From assembly GCF_014962245.1 (NCBI RefSeq), contig NZ_CP063144.1:982582-1046581 (forward strand): a stretch of DNA of 64,000 bases, in the 5' to 3' direction. Shown piece after piece: positions 16,129-24,938 of the stretch (position 1 is its first letter; the number at the start of each line of letters is the position of its first letter). The notes beneath the pieces were generated by a model. The model saw only the letters and a list, made by a program, of their open reading frames with translations. It searched no databases and was not told the DNA's origin. The DNA comes from Thermosphaera aggregans (lineage in GTDB: Archaea; Thermoproteota; Thermoprotei_A; Sulfolobales; Desulfurococcaceae). The position numbers were made by a program, and so were the translations under genes.

Positions 16129-17667
16129 ATGACGGTGGGAAGCTTGGAACAACGTCTAAAGGAGTATAGTGGTAGCGTTTTAGACCTTAATTTTGGAAAA
16201 CCGATAGTTGTATTAAATGAAGCCGATGCTCGGGAGCTTGGTGTAACTCCAGGCAACATACTATTAATCATTCACGGGGATAAGCAGAAAACCGGAGTAG
16301 TAATGACAACCAAGACCATGGTTAACAAGGGTTCACTAATGGTGACAAATGAGCTGGCAAACGCTTTAGGCTTGAAAGAAGGTGGGGCTGTAGGCATTAA
16401 ACCGTTAAGCATACCTCCTAGTTTTCCAGCGCTCAAGAAAAGATTGAAAGGTGAGAGACTTGAGGAATCTCATTACAGAGAAATTGTTAAAGATGTGGTG
16501 GAGGGGGTTTACGGGGAAGCCGAGATCGCAGCGTTTCTTGTAAGCCAATTGTTCTATGAACCAACAGAGGAGGAATTAACTTACTTGATTAAGGCAATGG
16601 TGGAAACAGGGAGCAGAATTGTTTTCGAAGAGCCCGCTAATGACGTTCACAGCGTTGGTGGCGTACCAGGTAATAGTAAAGTAGCCCTTATAACTGTTCC
16701 CATCGTTGCGGCATCAGGACTATTGATCCCGAAGACAAGTAGCAGGGCGATAACGAGTCCTGCAGGAACTGCGGACACTGTTGAAGTATTAGCAAGAGTT
16801 GACTTGACGATTGATGAGATAAAGGAGATTGTTAAAAAGACGAAAGGGGTTTTAGCGTGGGGCGGAAAGCTTAACCTAGCACCTGCTGACGATATTTTCG
16901 TAAACATTGAGAGGCGCCTAGCAATTGATCCTATTTATCAAATGGTAGCTAGCATACTCTCTAAAAAGCTTGCAATGGGCATCGAGAGACTAGTTATAGA
17001 TATCCCAGCTGGAAGGGGAGCGAAAGTACAGGAGGTGTCTAAAGCTGACGAGATGGCTGGAATATTCATAAGGCAGGCGAGTAAAATGAACATTGCTCTT
17101 AAAGTAGCAATAACTTACGGTGGTCAACCAATAGGGTTAACAACCGGTCCGGCCTTGGAGGCTAGAGAAGCCTTATCCGCGTTAATCACGGGTAGGGGAA
17201 GTCGTAGTTTAGTCGATAAAGCTTTACTGCTAGCAGGGCTTGTCTTAGAGTTAAGCGGGAGGGTTCCAGCCGGAAGCGGTGAAGAGGTTGCCAGAGAGAT
17301 TTTCCTTTCAGGGAAAGCTTATGAGAAGTTTAAGGAAATCATAGAGGCTCAAGGCGGAGACCCTAATGTTAAGCCGGAGGAAATCCCCATAGGGAAACAC
17401 TCTTACACTCTAAAATCTCCTCTTGAAGGAGCTGTAACCCACCTAGATAATGCTGCGATAACAACTCTTGCAAGGGCTTGCGGAGCTCCATATGATAAAG
17501 GAGCCGGGGTTTATCTTCACGCAAAGGTCGGTTACAGGGTGAATAAGGGAGATCCGTTGATAACTCTCTACAGTAACAGTGCCTCAAGGCTTGAGACTGC
17601 TGTCAACCTGCTCTCACAAACCCAGCCCATAATCGTTGAAGGAATGTTGTTGAAAACTCTCCCATAA
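16129..17667 (+). CDS. deoA: AMP phosphorylase (archaeal thymidine phosphorylase homologue)
   Basis: The 512-residue protein matches the long archaeal AMP phosphorylases, which add about 80 N-terminal residues to the pyrimidine phosphorylase fold. Phosphate and nucleoside site motifs are 'DVHSVGGVPGNSKVALITVPIVAASGLLIPKTSSRAITSPAGTADT' (read as several joined motifs, residues about 166-220) and 'WGGKLNLAPADD' near 245. The C-terminal all-beta domain is present with 'AITTLARACGAPYDKGAGVYLHAKVGYRV'. The enzyme releases the base from NMPs and makes ribose 1,5-bisphosphate, feeding a type III RuBisCO route in related archaea. The isomerase and RuBisCO genes are not in the window. Confidence 0.93.
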   Translation: MTVGSLEQRLKEYSGSVLDLNFGKPIVVLNEADARELGVTPGNILLIIHGDKQKTGVVMTTKTMVNKGSLMVTNELANALGLKEGGAVGIKPLSIPPSFPALKKRLKGERLEESHYREIVKDVVEGVYGEAEIAAFLVSQLFYEPTEEELTYLIKAMVETGSRIVFEEPANDVHSVGGVPGNSKVALITVPIVAASGLLIPKTSSRAITSPAGTADTVEVLARVDLTIDEIKEIVKKTKGVLAWGGKLNLAPADDIFVNIERRLAIDPIYQMVASILSKKLAMGIERLVIDIPAGRGAKVQEVSKADEMAGIFIRQASKMNIALKVAITYGGQPIGLTTGPALEAREALSALITGRGSRSLVDKALLLAGLVLELSGRVPAGSGEEVAREIFLSGKAYEKFKEIIEAQGGDPNVKPEEIPIGKHSYTLKSPLEGAVTHLDNAAITTLARACGAPYDKGAGVYLHAKVGYRVNKGDPLITLYSNSASRLETAVNLLSQTQPIIVEGMLLKTLP

Positions 17668-17723
17668 ACGATAAAGCAGGTTTTTAATCGAAACACGCGA
17701 TTAGTGAGTAATAGGGATTTGCC

Positions 17724-19094
17724 TTGAAATACGACGTTGTAATTGTGGGAGCGGGAGTAGCCGGATTAGAGTCCGCGATTGTCCTAGCCTCGAAGGGTTT
17801 TAAGGTTGCTGTTGTGGAGAGCAAGCCTGCTGAAAAAATAGGTGATAAAACCTGTGGAGACGCGATAGGCATCCACCACTTTGAGAAGATAAGCTTGGAA
17901 ATCCCTAGTAAGGTAATTGATTACAAATACCAGGGAGTGAAGATTTACAGTCCTAGCGAAAAACACGGCTTAATCGTTCCCGGGGAAGGAGTCAGCGTGA
18001 ACAGGGTTAGGTTCGGGCAATGGCTTCTAGAGGAAGCACTGAAGAAGGGGGTAGAACTTTACGATTCCCATGTTCTCACAGACGTTATCATCAAAAACGA
18101 TATGGTCGAAGAGGTAAGAGTTAAAAAGGTCAACGGCCCAGTGGTCGAGCTCAAGGCTAATGCTTTCATAGATGCGAGTGGCGCCCGCCCTGCCCTAAGG
18201 TCAAAACTCCCCGATACATGGCCGATCTCTGATAAACCATTCACAACAGACTTCAACATTGCGTACAGAGAAGTTATTAGGAGTGTTAACCCTATTCCAG
18301 AAGAGGACTCTAAGTACGCATTAATTTATTTGAACGCAGAGGTCGCTCCTGGAGGATATTGGTGGTTGTTCCCCAAGTCTGATGATCGGGTTGTTTTAAA
18401 CATTGGGCTGGGTGTTGTTTGGAACGGGGTTTACAATCCAAGACATAACTATGAAAAATACCTGAAACCCCGTTTCAGAGGCGATTTAATCCATGCTGGA
18501 GGAGGAATTGTGCCGACGAGAAGACCTCTTCCAACCCTCGTATGGAGGAACGTTGGCGTCGTAGGGGATGCCGCCTACACTGTCAACCCTGTACATGGGG
18601 GCGGGATCGGATCCAGCCTCGAAGCCGCGTACATCGTCTCCACATATATTGGCAACGGTCTAGAAGCCGGTGGGGTTGACGAGAAGAAGGTCTGGGAGGC
18701 GAACATTAAATACATGCAGGCTTATGGTGCTAAGCAGGCTGGGCTCGATATTTTAAGAATGTATCTTCAAAAATTGAGCAACGATGATTTTGAATGGATA
18801 CTGAAGAATAAGATTGTTGACGGTTCCTCCGTTTACGATTTAGGCGTCAAAGGAGAGCTCGGGGAGAAAATACTTCACACTGTTAGCGCAATGATAAAGT
18901 TGCTGGGAAAACCAAGTCTCCTAAACCAGTTGAGAATAGTGAGAAGCTATATGAATCGATTGATGAGTCTTCACTCAACAGAGTATCCTAAATCACCCGA
19001 AGAATTGCCCAAGTGGATGAGTCTTGTTGAAAACATTGTGGAAGAATACGCGAGAACAATAGGTTTTGATAGAGGGCAAAAAGTTAAATGGTGA
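17724..19094 (+). CDS. Geranylgeranyl reductase family (digeranylgeranylglycerophospholipid reductase-like)
   Basis: This 456-residue FAD protein has the N-terminal motif 'DVVIVGAGVAGLESAIVLASKGFKVAVVE', the family motif 'DKTCGDAIGIHHFEK', an 'EVAPGGYWWLFPK' strand turn and the second FAD motif 'VGVVGDAAYTVNPVHGGGIGSSLEAAYI'. It is longer and closer to archaeal membrane-lipid reductases than the paralogue at 11312-12418. The TTG start fits a TATA box TTTTTAAT at 17681-17688 with an inferred 5' end near 17710. Its end overlaps the DUF429 gene by seven bases, so the two are co-transcribed. I infer hydrogenation of the geranylgeranyl chains of ether lipids in the membrane. Confidence 0.9.
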   Translation: MKYDVVIVGAGVAGLESAIVLASKGFKVAVVESKPAEKIGDKTCGDAIGIHHFEKISLEIPSKVIDYKYQGVKIYSPSEKHGLIVPGEGVSVNRVRFGQWLLEEALKKGVELYDSHVLTDVIIKNDMVEEVRVKKVNGPVVELKANAFIDASGARPALRSKLPDTWPISDKPFTTDFNIAYREVIRSVNPIPEEDSKYALIYLNAEVAPGGYWWLFPKSDDRVVLNIGLGVVWNGVYNPRHNYEKYLKPRFRGDLIHAGGGIVPTRRPLPTLVWRNVGVVGDAAYTVNPVHGGGIGSSLEAAYIVSTYIGNGLEAGGVDEKKVWEANIKYMQAYGAKQAGLDILRMYLQKLSNDDFEWILKNKIVDGSSVYDLGVKGELGEKILHTVSAMIKLLGKPSLLNQLRIVRSYMNRLMSLHSTEYPKSPEELPKWMSLVENIVEEYARTIGFDRGQKVKW

Positions 19095-19633
19095 ATTTTG
19101 CAGGGCTCGATCTTTCAGCCAAAGAATCTAACCCTTCAGGTTTAGCAGTGATAAATTCATTTAAAGAAATAATAGACTTGACACTAGTGGTTAGCGATGA
19201 TGAAATAGCTTCTAGAATTATCCTCTACAAGCCGATTATAGTAGCCATTGATGCGCCCTTAACTTTCACCGGAAAGCCGTTCAGGCAGGTTGACAGGTCA
19301 TTGTTGAAGGCGGGTTTCAGAGTCCTCCCCGCAACTCTCACATATATGCGTGAGCTAGCTGAGAGAGCGCAAGCGCTTAAGAAGATTTTAGAAAGCAGAA
19401 ATGTCGCAGTGATTGAAACACATCCTACCAGTGCTTTAAAATCAAGCAGGTGTAGTTCTCACATTAATCTGTTCCAGTCCTTCGGTTTTAAACAGGAAAC
19501 ACCAACCCTTAGGAACAAACATCTCATTGATGCTTTAATCTCATCAATAGTTTCTTATCATTATTATCACGGAACATCAGTGATTTTTAAAGAAGCTGAC
19601 GGAGAAGTACACTTGCTCCCTACGCTATGTTAG
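19088..19633 (+). CDS. DUF429 predicted nuclease (RNase H-like fold)
   Basis: The 181-residue protein has the features of DUF429/COG2410 proteins: an N-terminal 'FAGLDLSAKESNPSGLAVI' strand-loop with an acidic residue, 'PIIVAIDAPLTF' as second acidic strand, 'FRVLPATLTYMREL', 'VIETHPTSALK' and a C-terminal 'NKHLIDALISSIVSYHYYHG' helix with acidic residue. These positions form an RNase H-like active site in the predicted family fold. The true substrate is unknown. The gene overlaps the reductase stop and ends one base before the convergent DHH gene. Confidence 0.85.
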   Translation: MVNFAGLDLSAKESNPSGLAVINSFKEIIDLTLVVSDDEIASRIILYKPIIVAIDAPLTFTGKPFRQVDRSLLKAGFRVLPATLTYMRELAERAQALKKILESRNVAVIETHPTSALKSSRCSSHINLFQSFGFKQETPTLRNKHLIDALISSIVSYHYYHGTSVIFKEADGEVHLLPTLC

Positions 19634-19634
19634 G

Positions 19635-20606
19635 TTAATCTCTAAGTCGTTTCAGATAGGATGCGTTGTCCTTTATCAAGTCTGCAACGTATTCTATGAG
19701 AAACTTTCGGGAAAAAGCCGTCAACATTTTAACGGTTAATGGTATTTGAATCTTTGCCCCCGAGGCTTTCAAATGGCCGCCGCCATTGAGTGCGACCGCG
19801 AGATCTCTAACGTTTACATTCCTGCTCCTCAAGCTTAACTTGCCGTCACGAGACACTATTACAGCCACATCCAGCCCAACCCTTGACAAAACCAGGGAGG
19901 CGAGAAAGCTGTTTTCAACATCTTCCCTAACGTGAACAACCCCGATCTTAAACCCGTTGGCCTCGAACACTTCGAAGTCCATGTTTTTCGATAACTCGCT
20001 CAACTCTTCCAATTCTTTCTCAAACTCTTCAAGAACTTTTTCCTCAAACGCCCTGTCCCAGTAAACACCGCTTGAAATAGTTTCAACCACAACATTTTTC
20101 CAGGAAACAGGATCCTTCCTCCTCACAAGCCTTATGTAGAATGGTGAAAGCCAGTGGTCGAATCTCCACAAGTCTCCCCCGCAAACACCATTAACAAGGT
20201 TTTCCAGGAAATCTGGCGGGACATTGGACCTCTTGATAAAAGCATGCTTAGCAACAACACCAACCCCGCAAGTTTCCCTATCTACATGCAGTTTAACTTC
20301 ATACCGTCTCATACTTTCTACCCATTCTTTATCCCACACGTGATGGTCAAACCATTCAATCTCTACTTTTTTAGCGCTTAAGCTTGATATGGCCTCTAAA
20401 ACCTGGCTAAAAACACCCGGGTTGACCCCAATGTCAAACACCGCTATTCTCTCCGGCGGATTTACAACAACTCTTCTAAGCACCTCGTTAATTAAATAGG
20501 GTTCTGTGTAGATTACTTTGTAATCTGAAATACCTGTAGCGTACAAGTACAAGCCGGCTGCCGCTACGCCATCCATATCTGTATGCGTTATTAGCAAATT
20601 TTTCAT
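19635..20606 (-). CDS. DHH/DHHA1 family phosphoesterase
   Basis: This 323-residue protein has the DHH-domain motifs 'ITHTDMDGVAAAGL', 'IAVFDIGVN' and 'IEWFDHHVWDKEW', which bind two metal ions, and a C-terminal DHHA1 domain ending in 'VALNGGGHLKASGAKI', the nucleic-acid-binding glycine motif. Relatives hydrolyse short oligonucleotides (nanoRNase), single-stranded DNA or cyclic dinucleotides. The compact size, without extra domains, suits an archaeal nanoRNase or RecJ-like GAN protein, but the exact substrate is not readable. It is divergently placed from the pilus-locus gene at 20695 with one shared AT-rich element. Confidence 0.9.
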   Translation of the reverse strand: MKNLLITHTDMDGVAAAGLYLYATGISDYKVIYTEPYLINEVLRRVVVNPPERIAVFDIGVNPGVFSQVLEAISSLSAKKVEIEWFDHHVWDKEWVESMRRYEVKLHVDRETCGVGVVAKHAFIKRSNVPPDFLENLVNGVCGGDLWRFDHWLSPFYIRLVRRKDPVSWKNVVVETISSGVYWDRAFEEKVLEEFEKELEELSELSKNMDFEVFEANGFKIGVVHVREDVENSFLASLVLSRVGLDVAVIVSRDGKLSLRSRNVNVRDLAVALNGGGHLKASGAKIQIPLTVKMLTAFSRKFLIEYVADLIKDNASYLKRLRD

Positions 20607-20644
20607 GGCAATTCAGCCATAGAGTATTTAATTATTTCCCGGAG

Positions 20645-20656
20645 TATTTTATATAT
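20645..20656. promoter_or_regulatory. Shared TATA element between divergent DHH and pilus-locus genes
   Basis: TATTTTATATAT is centred about 44-45 bases from the minus-strand ATG at 20606 and from the plus-strand TTG at 20695. It therefore predicts a leader of about 18 bases in each direction. Confidence 0.45.
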
Positions 20657-20694
20657 GGTTTAGACTATTTAGGTTGGTTTTAGAGGAGTGTCAG

Positions 20695-21417
20695 TTGGCT
20701 ACCGGGGATATTCCGGTTGAAAAGGACAGACTTCACATGCTTGGTGACGTGATTTTCGAGGCTCAATTATTGTTGAAAGCCAAGTACGTCGAGTCTTTAC
20801 CAGGAAATTTACAAAGTTTTAAGGAGTTTTTAATCAAGCACAACAAAGGTACCTATCTTTTGACGGGGAACGTTGAAAACGGTCGCGTATCCGTACTGGT
20901 AGAAAACGGTAAAGTTTCGTCTATTCTTTTCGTAGAATCTTATACAGGAGAGCGGATTGTGGGGGAGAAATCACTAGATATATTGATGAATATTCTCTCC
21001 CAGCCTAACACGACACTCAGAGTCTTTGAAGTGAGAGAAGAGAAGGAAGCTGTGGAGGTTCAAAAAGAGAAGACTGAGCAACCTGCCCCATCTGTGAAAT
21101 CTGCGGAAAAACCTCAGGCTACGACTTTTCCTTCGAAGACCATCGAGCTGGACCCTGAGAAGCTTCAACGGTTCAAGCGGGAATTTCGTCAAATAGCCAA
21201 CGAGACTGCCGAAGCCTATGGTTGCAGGATTGTGGACCTCGTTTACGAGCTTGTTGGAGATGACTTAACGATTCTCATAGCTTTGAAGAAGAAAGGCATA
21301 TTTGGGAAGTGTTTAGAAGAGGAATTCGCTGAAACCATCAAAAACGATCTCCCATTGTTAAGAGAAAACTACGACTTAAAATTAAATATTATTCTGAAAA
21401 CCAGCTTGGAAGAATAA
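20695..21417 (+). CDS. Unknown two-part protein beside the secretion ATPase
   Basis: The 240-residue protein has no signal peptide. The N-terminal region (about 1-110) resembles archaeal DUF2226 or bacterial DUF4388-like modules: 'GTYLLTGNVENGRVSVLVENGKVSSILF' followed by 'GEKSLDILMNIL'. A charged, Pro/Ala-rich linker (about 112-150) leads to a C-terminal alpha/beta region with 'FRQIANETAEAYGCRIVDLVYELVGDDLTILIAL'. The start is placed at TTG 20695 because GAGGAG lies at 20683-20688; the longer frame from 20674 would begin at the inferred transcript start. It ends tail to tail with, and one base from, the ATPase gene. The location suggests a cytosolic regulator of the pilus-like machine, which is an inference. 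Confidence 0.72.
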   Translation: MATGDIPVEKDRLHMLGDVIFEAQLLLKAKYVESLPGNLQSFKEFLIKHNKGTYLLTGNVENGRVSVLVENGKVSSILFVESYTGERIVGEKSLDILMNILSQPNTTLRVFEVREEKEAVEVQKEKTEQPAPSVKSAEKPQATTFPSKTIELDPEKLQRFKREFRQIANETAEAYGCRIVDLVYELVGDDLTILIALKKKGIFGKCLEEEFAETIKNDLPLLRENYDLKLNIILKTSLEE

Positions 21418-23094
21418 TTACTCAGCAGGAGTTTCAACGCTTTCCTTCTTCAGGAGCTCCTCCAGTTCGGACCTGGCTTTCTCGTAGACGGCTTTAGGTT
21501 CGTAGTAGTAGTCGAAGATTATTCTTGACACGTCCCACGCATCTTTTATTCCCTTAACAAGCATCCATTCCAATACCGTGCTTCTACGCTTTATCTCCTC
21601 TATTAAATCGCTCACGTCAAGACCTCTCTTCAATGCTATGTCCTGTAGATGGATACTCCTTTCAAGATTCACTACATGCGAATCCGTTCTCGGATCCCAG
21701 GTTGAAATTTTGATGTATTTTTCGAAATCCTCCACTTCTTGCACAACCGTTATTCTGCGCCTAACCTTTACTACTCCCTTTTCAACCCTTGTGATAACTC
21801 TTTGAACATGCATGAAAACATTCATTAGTCTCATGTAGGTGGGAGGAATATTCATGGGAGGGCTTGTTAAACGTTTCACGGCGTAATCTAGTGTCTCGGC
21901 GTGTATGGTTGATGCACCACTGTGGCCCGTAGCCATTGCTTGGAACAGGACGAAAGCCTCGTCACCGCGGACCTCGCCCACGATGATGTAGTCAGGCCTG
22001 TACCTCAGGCTTAGCTTGACTAAGTCGTAGAGCTTTACGCTAGTTCCAAGCGACTGTGCACCAGCAATATATACTTCTCTACTAGTGAGCTGAACCCAGT
22101 TAACGTGTGGAAGGTTGAGTTCAGGAGTGTCCTCTATCGTAACTATTTTCATCCCAGGCTTAATGAACATTGAGAGAGCGTTTAACAAGGTTGTTTTACC
22201 GGTACCGGTGCCGCCAGCCACCATGAAGGTTTTCCCATGCTCTAGCAAGAGCCATATGTATGCAGAGGTTAGGCTGTCAATATTCCCCTGTTCAATTAGC
22301 TCAATAACGCTGAAAGGTTTCTCCCTGAATTTACGAATGGTGAAAGATGGGCCTTTAACAGACACCTCGTGCCCATAGGTAGCTGCGACACGGTGTTTCT
22401 CAGGCAACATAGCGTCTAAAACAGGGTAGGCTATGCTAATGTGCTTGCCAGCCATGTGGGCAAGTTTCATAATGAGCTCGTTGAGGTATTCCTCATCCAT
22501 GAACGAGACATTTGTCGGAATACTCTCGTATCTCCTATGCCATATGAAAATTGGAACGTTAACTCCATTGCATGATAAATCCTCGATATTAGGGTCTCTC
22601 AGGAATGGGTCAATCGCTCCATATCCCAGAAGGTTTCTCTCAACATAGTAGAATACTTTAATTCTTCGTGCTCCAACCAGCCCAAGCTTATCTCTATACT
22701 TCTCCGCAATTCTCTCAACCTCCTTGAACACGTAAGCTCTCAAATCCCTTACATCCTCTGGTTTAGATGGCGGGTGTATCTCGTCCATTAATATCTCAGC
22801 CAGCTTTGACAGAATAGACTTGTCCTCCGGGGTTAATCCTTGCTCCTCAACGAAATACATGGGACCCGTTGGGGTTTCCGCTATAGTTATCTTCACAAAT
22901 GGCTTATAGACGTAGTATGACTCTAAAACCCTCCAGCTAGGGTCTCTTTCAACAATTCTCAACGGTTCTTCGACAGGCATTACTCTTTCAATGCTTAGTT
23001 TCTTCTCTTCTTTTTCAACAATTTCCTTAGGCTTTTTCCTGATGGTTAAAATCGATGACAGAGAGAATCTCTTTCTCGCTTTTTCTTGATTCAT
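21418..23094 (-). CDS. Type II/IV secretion (GspE/TadA/ArlI) ATPase
   Basis: This 558-residue hexameric ATPase has an N-terminal domain with 'ERNLLGYGAIDPFLRDPNIEDLSCNG' (about 155-180), arginine-rich 'FTIRKFREKPFSV', Walker A 'GGTGTGKTTLL' near residue 295, the Asp box 'TIEDTPELNLPHVNW', Walker B 'YIIVGEVRGDEAFVLF' and the His box 'ATGHSGASTIHAET'. Such ATPases power assembly of archaeal type IV pili, archaella or pilus-like secretion systems from the cytosolic side of the membrane. A basic, charged N-terminal extension of about 45 residues precedes the conserved part. It is transcribed away from the platform-protein gene, with both starts 43 bases from a common TATA element. The C-terminal tail is rich in Glu and Lys. 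Confidence 0.95.
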   Translation of the reverse strand: MNQEKARKRFSLSSILTIRKKPKEIVEKEEKKLSIERVMPVEEPLRIVERDPSWRVLESYYVYKPFVKITIAETPTGPMYFVEEQGLTPEDKSILSKLAEILMDEIHPPSKPEDVRDLRAYVFKEVERIAEKYRDKLGLVGARRIKVFYYVERNLLGYGAIDPFLRDPNIEDLSCNGVNVPIFIWHRRYESIPTNVSFMDEEYLNELIMKLAHMAGKHISIAYPVLDAMLPEKHRVAATYGHEVSVKGPSFTIRKFREKPFSVIELIEQGNIDSLTSAYIWLLLEHGKTFMVAGGTGTGKTTLLNALSMFIKPGMKIVTIEDTPELNLPHVNWVQLTSREVYIAGAQSLGTSVKLYDLVKLSLRYRPDYIIVGEVRGDEAFVLFQAMATGHSGASTIHAETLDYAVKRLTSPPMNIPPTYMRLMNVFMHVQRVITRVEKGVVKVRRRITVVQEVEDFEKYIKISTWDPRTDSHVVNLERSIHLQDIALKRGLDVSDLIEEIKRRSTVLEWMLVKGIKDAWDVSRIIFDYYYEPKAVYEKARSELEELLKKESVETPAE

Positions 23095-23130
23095 AACTGT
23101 GACCTACTTTATTTTTATCTACAGGTTTAC

Positions 23131-23144
23131 TATAAAAATTTATT
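23131..23144. promoter_or_regulatory. Shared TATA element between the secretion ATPase and platform genes
   Basis: TATAAAAATTTATT is a near-palindrome centred at about 23137, 43 bases from the ATPase ATG (23094, minus) and 43 bases from the platform ATG (23180, plus). A single element could coordinate both halves of the machine. Confidence 0.55.
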
Positions 23145-23179
23145 AACATAGCAGGTTAATTATTTCTATTGGTGTGTCA

Positions 23180-24925
23180 ATGAAATTCTGGGATTTCATT
23201 TACAGGTGTTTCGGGGATTATGCAGATGAAGTTTTAAGGGCCTCGCCGAGTGTTGCGAAACAGTTACGAAGGTCTAACATACACATCCACGTAGAAGTTT
23301 ACGCATCGCTCATATTATTTGTCCTTGCGCTTTCGGCTGGAGTAGCCGCTACTTTGGGCGTGTTAAGTTTCTTCCTAGGTTTTCCAGTTTTCCTCCCACT
23401 TGTCCTCGCCATACCACCTCTTACATACATAGTAATGATCTTGATACCCTCCCTCGTTTCAGGTTCAAGAGCCTCGGCGATTGATGGGGAATTTCCTTAC
23501 ACCATTAGTTATCTCAGCATCATGGTGATGAGCGGTCTATCCCCATATATCGCTTTTGAAAGAATACTAAAAGGCAGTGTTATTTTTCAGAAAACCAGTG
23601 AGCTAGCTCAAAGATTTGTACTATTAAATAAGATTCTAGGCAAGGATCCGCTTACAGCCTTCGCAATGCTTTCTGATAGAAACCCCAGCGCTAGAGTTAG
23701 AGAGACGCTATCAGGGTATATTTCAACGGTAAAGGCTGGAGGCGATGTTATAGATTATTTAAACAAGAGGGCTAGGGCATTATTCAACGACCTGCTGGTC
23801 AGCATGAAAATAATTGCTGACAGGCTCGGTGGACTGTTGGAATCGTACTTGGCAATAGTGCTGTTAACTATGATCAGCTTCACAGTCCTATACTTCGTTA
23901 CAGCTAGCTATAGCGGGGTCATAGCCTTTGGCATAGACACTGGAACTATGACCCTACTCCTTTACATTCTAATGCCCTTCATAAGCATAGCAATCATCTA
24001 TTTAGGGGATGTGATGCAGTATAAGGAGGCCTGGATGGATTGGAGACCTTACTACGTGTTCTTCGGGGTCACACTTCCATCTGCCGCGGTCCTATCGTTA
24101 CTGGGGATAGTGCTCTACGGGAATCCGGCATTCAAAAATAACCCTGTCGTAACAGCCGTTCACGACATCCTAATACTACCTATGAAGTTAGCCGATGTTC
24201 CTCCAAACCTAACCTTTGTGGAGTCCTCTATAGCATTGTCAATGACACTGATAATTAGCATAATACCTTCACTGATCTATGCTGAATACGTCGCGAGAGA
24301 GTACACCATCAATAATGGAATCACAAGATTCATAAGAGACCTTGTTGAGGTCAGGAAAACAGGTCTTCCACCTGAAAAAAGCATAATCGAGTTATCAAGC
24401 AGGGACTACGGCGTGTTCTCCAAGTACTTGAAGAAAATATCTCTAGAGCTCACACTAGGAGTTCCACTAAGGAAAATTATCGAAGAATTATTCAAGAAGA
24501 TCAAACCATGGAGGGCCAAGGTACTCCTGTTCATCCTGACCGACTCGATCGAGGTAGGCGGGGGCACTGTAGACGTTCTCGAGAACCTTGCATGGTTCGC
24601 GGAAAGCATTGAAGCAATAGAAGCTGAGAAGAAACGTTCCATGAGGACGCTCATGATAGTTCCGTACCTAGGTGCAGTGTTAACTGCTTTCACCATAGTA
24701 TTCATGGCTGTCTACATGGGGAGAATACCTTTAGCATCCGGCCAGTTCAAGGCCGCGGCCTCCACAGTTCTCCCAAGCATTGTTCTGAATACTTATCTAA
24801 TGGGCCTTGTCGCCGGCAAAGTTGGGTCTGGGAGCGTAGCAGCCGGGTTTAAACACGCCTTGATTCTCACCCTGGTCACGATGCTGTTCTTCATGTTCTC
24901 AAAAGTTTTCACCGGTTTCTTGTGA
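23180..24925 (+). CDS. Type IV pilus-like assembly platform protein (double GspF/TadC domain)
   Basis: This membrane protein of 581 residues has the ArlJ/TadC plan with two T2SSF domains. The first lies near residues 110-230 ('GEFPYTISYLSIMVMSGLSPYIAFERIL') and the second near 395-520 ('FIRDLVEVRKTGLPPEKSIIEL' and 'EVGGGTVDVLENLAWFAESIEA'). About nine hydrophobic segments are visible, at residues about 40-85, 215-280, 300-320, 355-375 and in the last 100. It anchors the ATPase and pilin subunits in the membrane. The ATG at 23180 is preferred to the GTG two codons earlier because GGTG sits just upstream at 23171-23174. It heads a plus-strand operon of pilin-like genes reaching 31896. Confidence 0.93.
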   Translation: MKFWDFIYRCFGDYADEVLRASPSVAKQLRRSNIHIHVEVYASLILFVLALSAGVAATLGVLSFFLGFPVFLPLVLAIPPLTYIVMILIPSLVSGSRASAIDGEFPYTISYLSIMVMSGLSPYIAFERILKGSVIFQKTSELAQRFVLLNKILGKDPLTAFAMLSDRNPSARVRETLSGYISTVKAGGDVIDYLNKRARALFNDLLVSMKIIADRLGGLLESYLAIVLLTMISFTVLYFVTASYSGVIAFGIDTGTMTLLLYILMPFISIAIIYLGDVMQYKEAWMDWRPYYVFFGVTLPSAAVLSLLGIVLYGNPAFKNNPVVTAVHDILILPMKLADVPPNLTFVESSIALSMTLIISIIPSLIYAEYVAREYTINNGITRFIRDLVEVRKTGLPPEKSIIELSSRDYGVFSKYLKKISLELTLGVPLRKIIEELFKKIKPWRAKVLLFILTDSIEVGGGTVDVLENLAWFAESIEAIEAEKKRSMRTLMIVPYLGAVLTAFTIVFMAVYMGRIPLASGQFKAAASTVLPSIVLNTYLMGLVAGKVGSGSVAAGFKHALILTLVTMLFFMFSKVFTGFL

Positions 24926-24938
24926 GGAGGCTTTCAAA

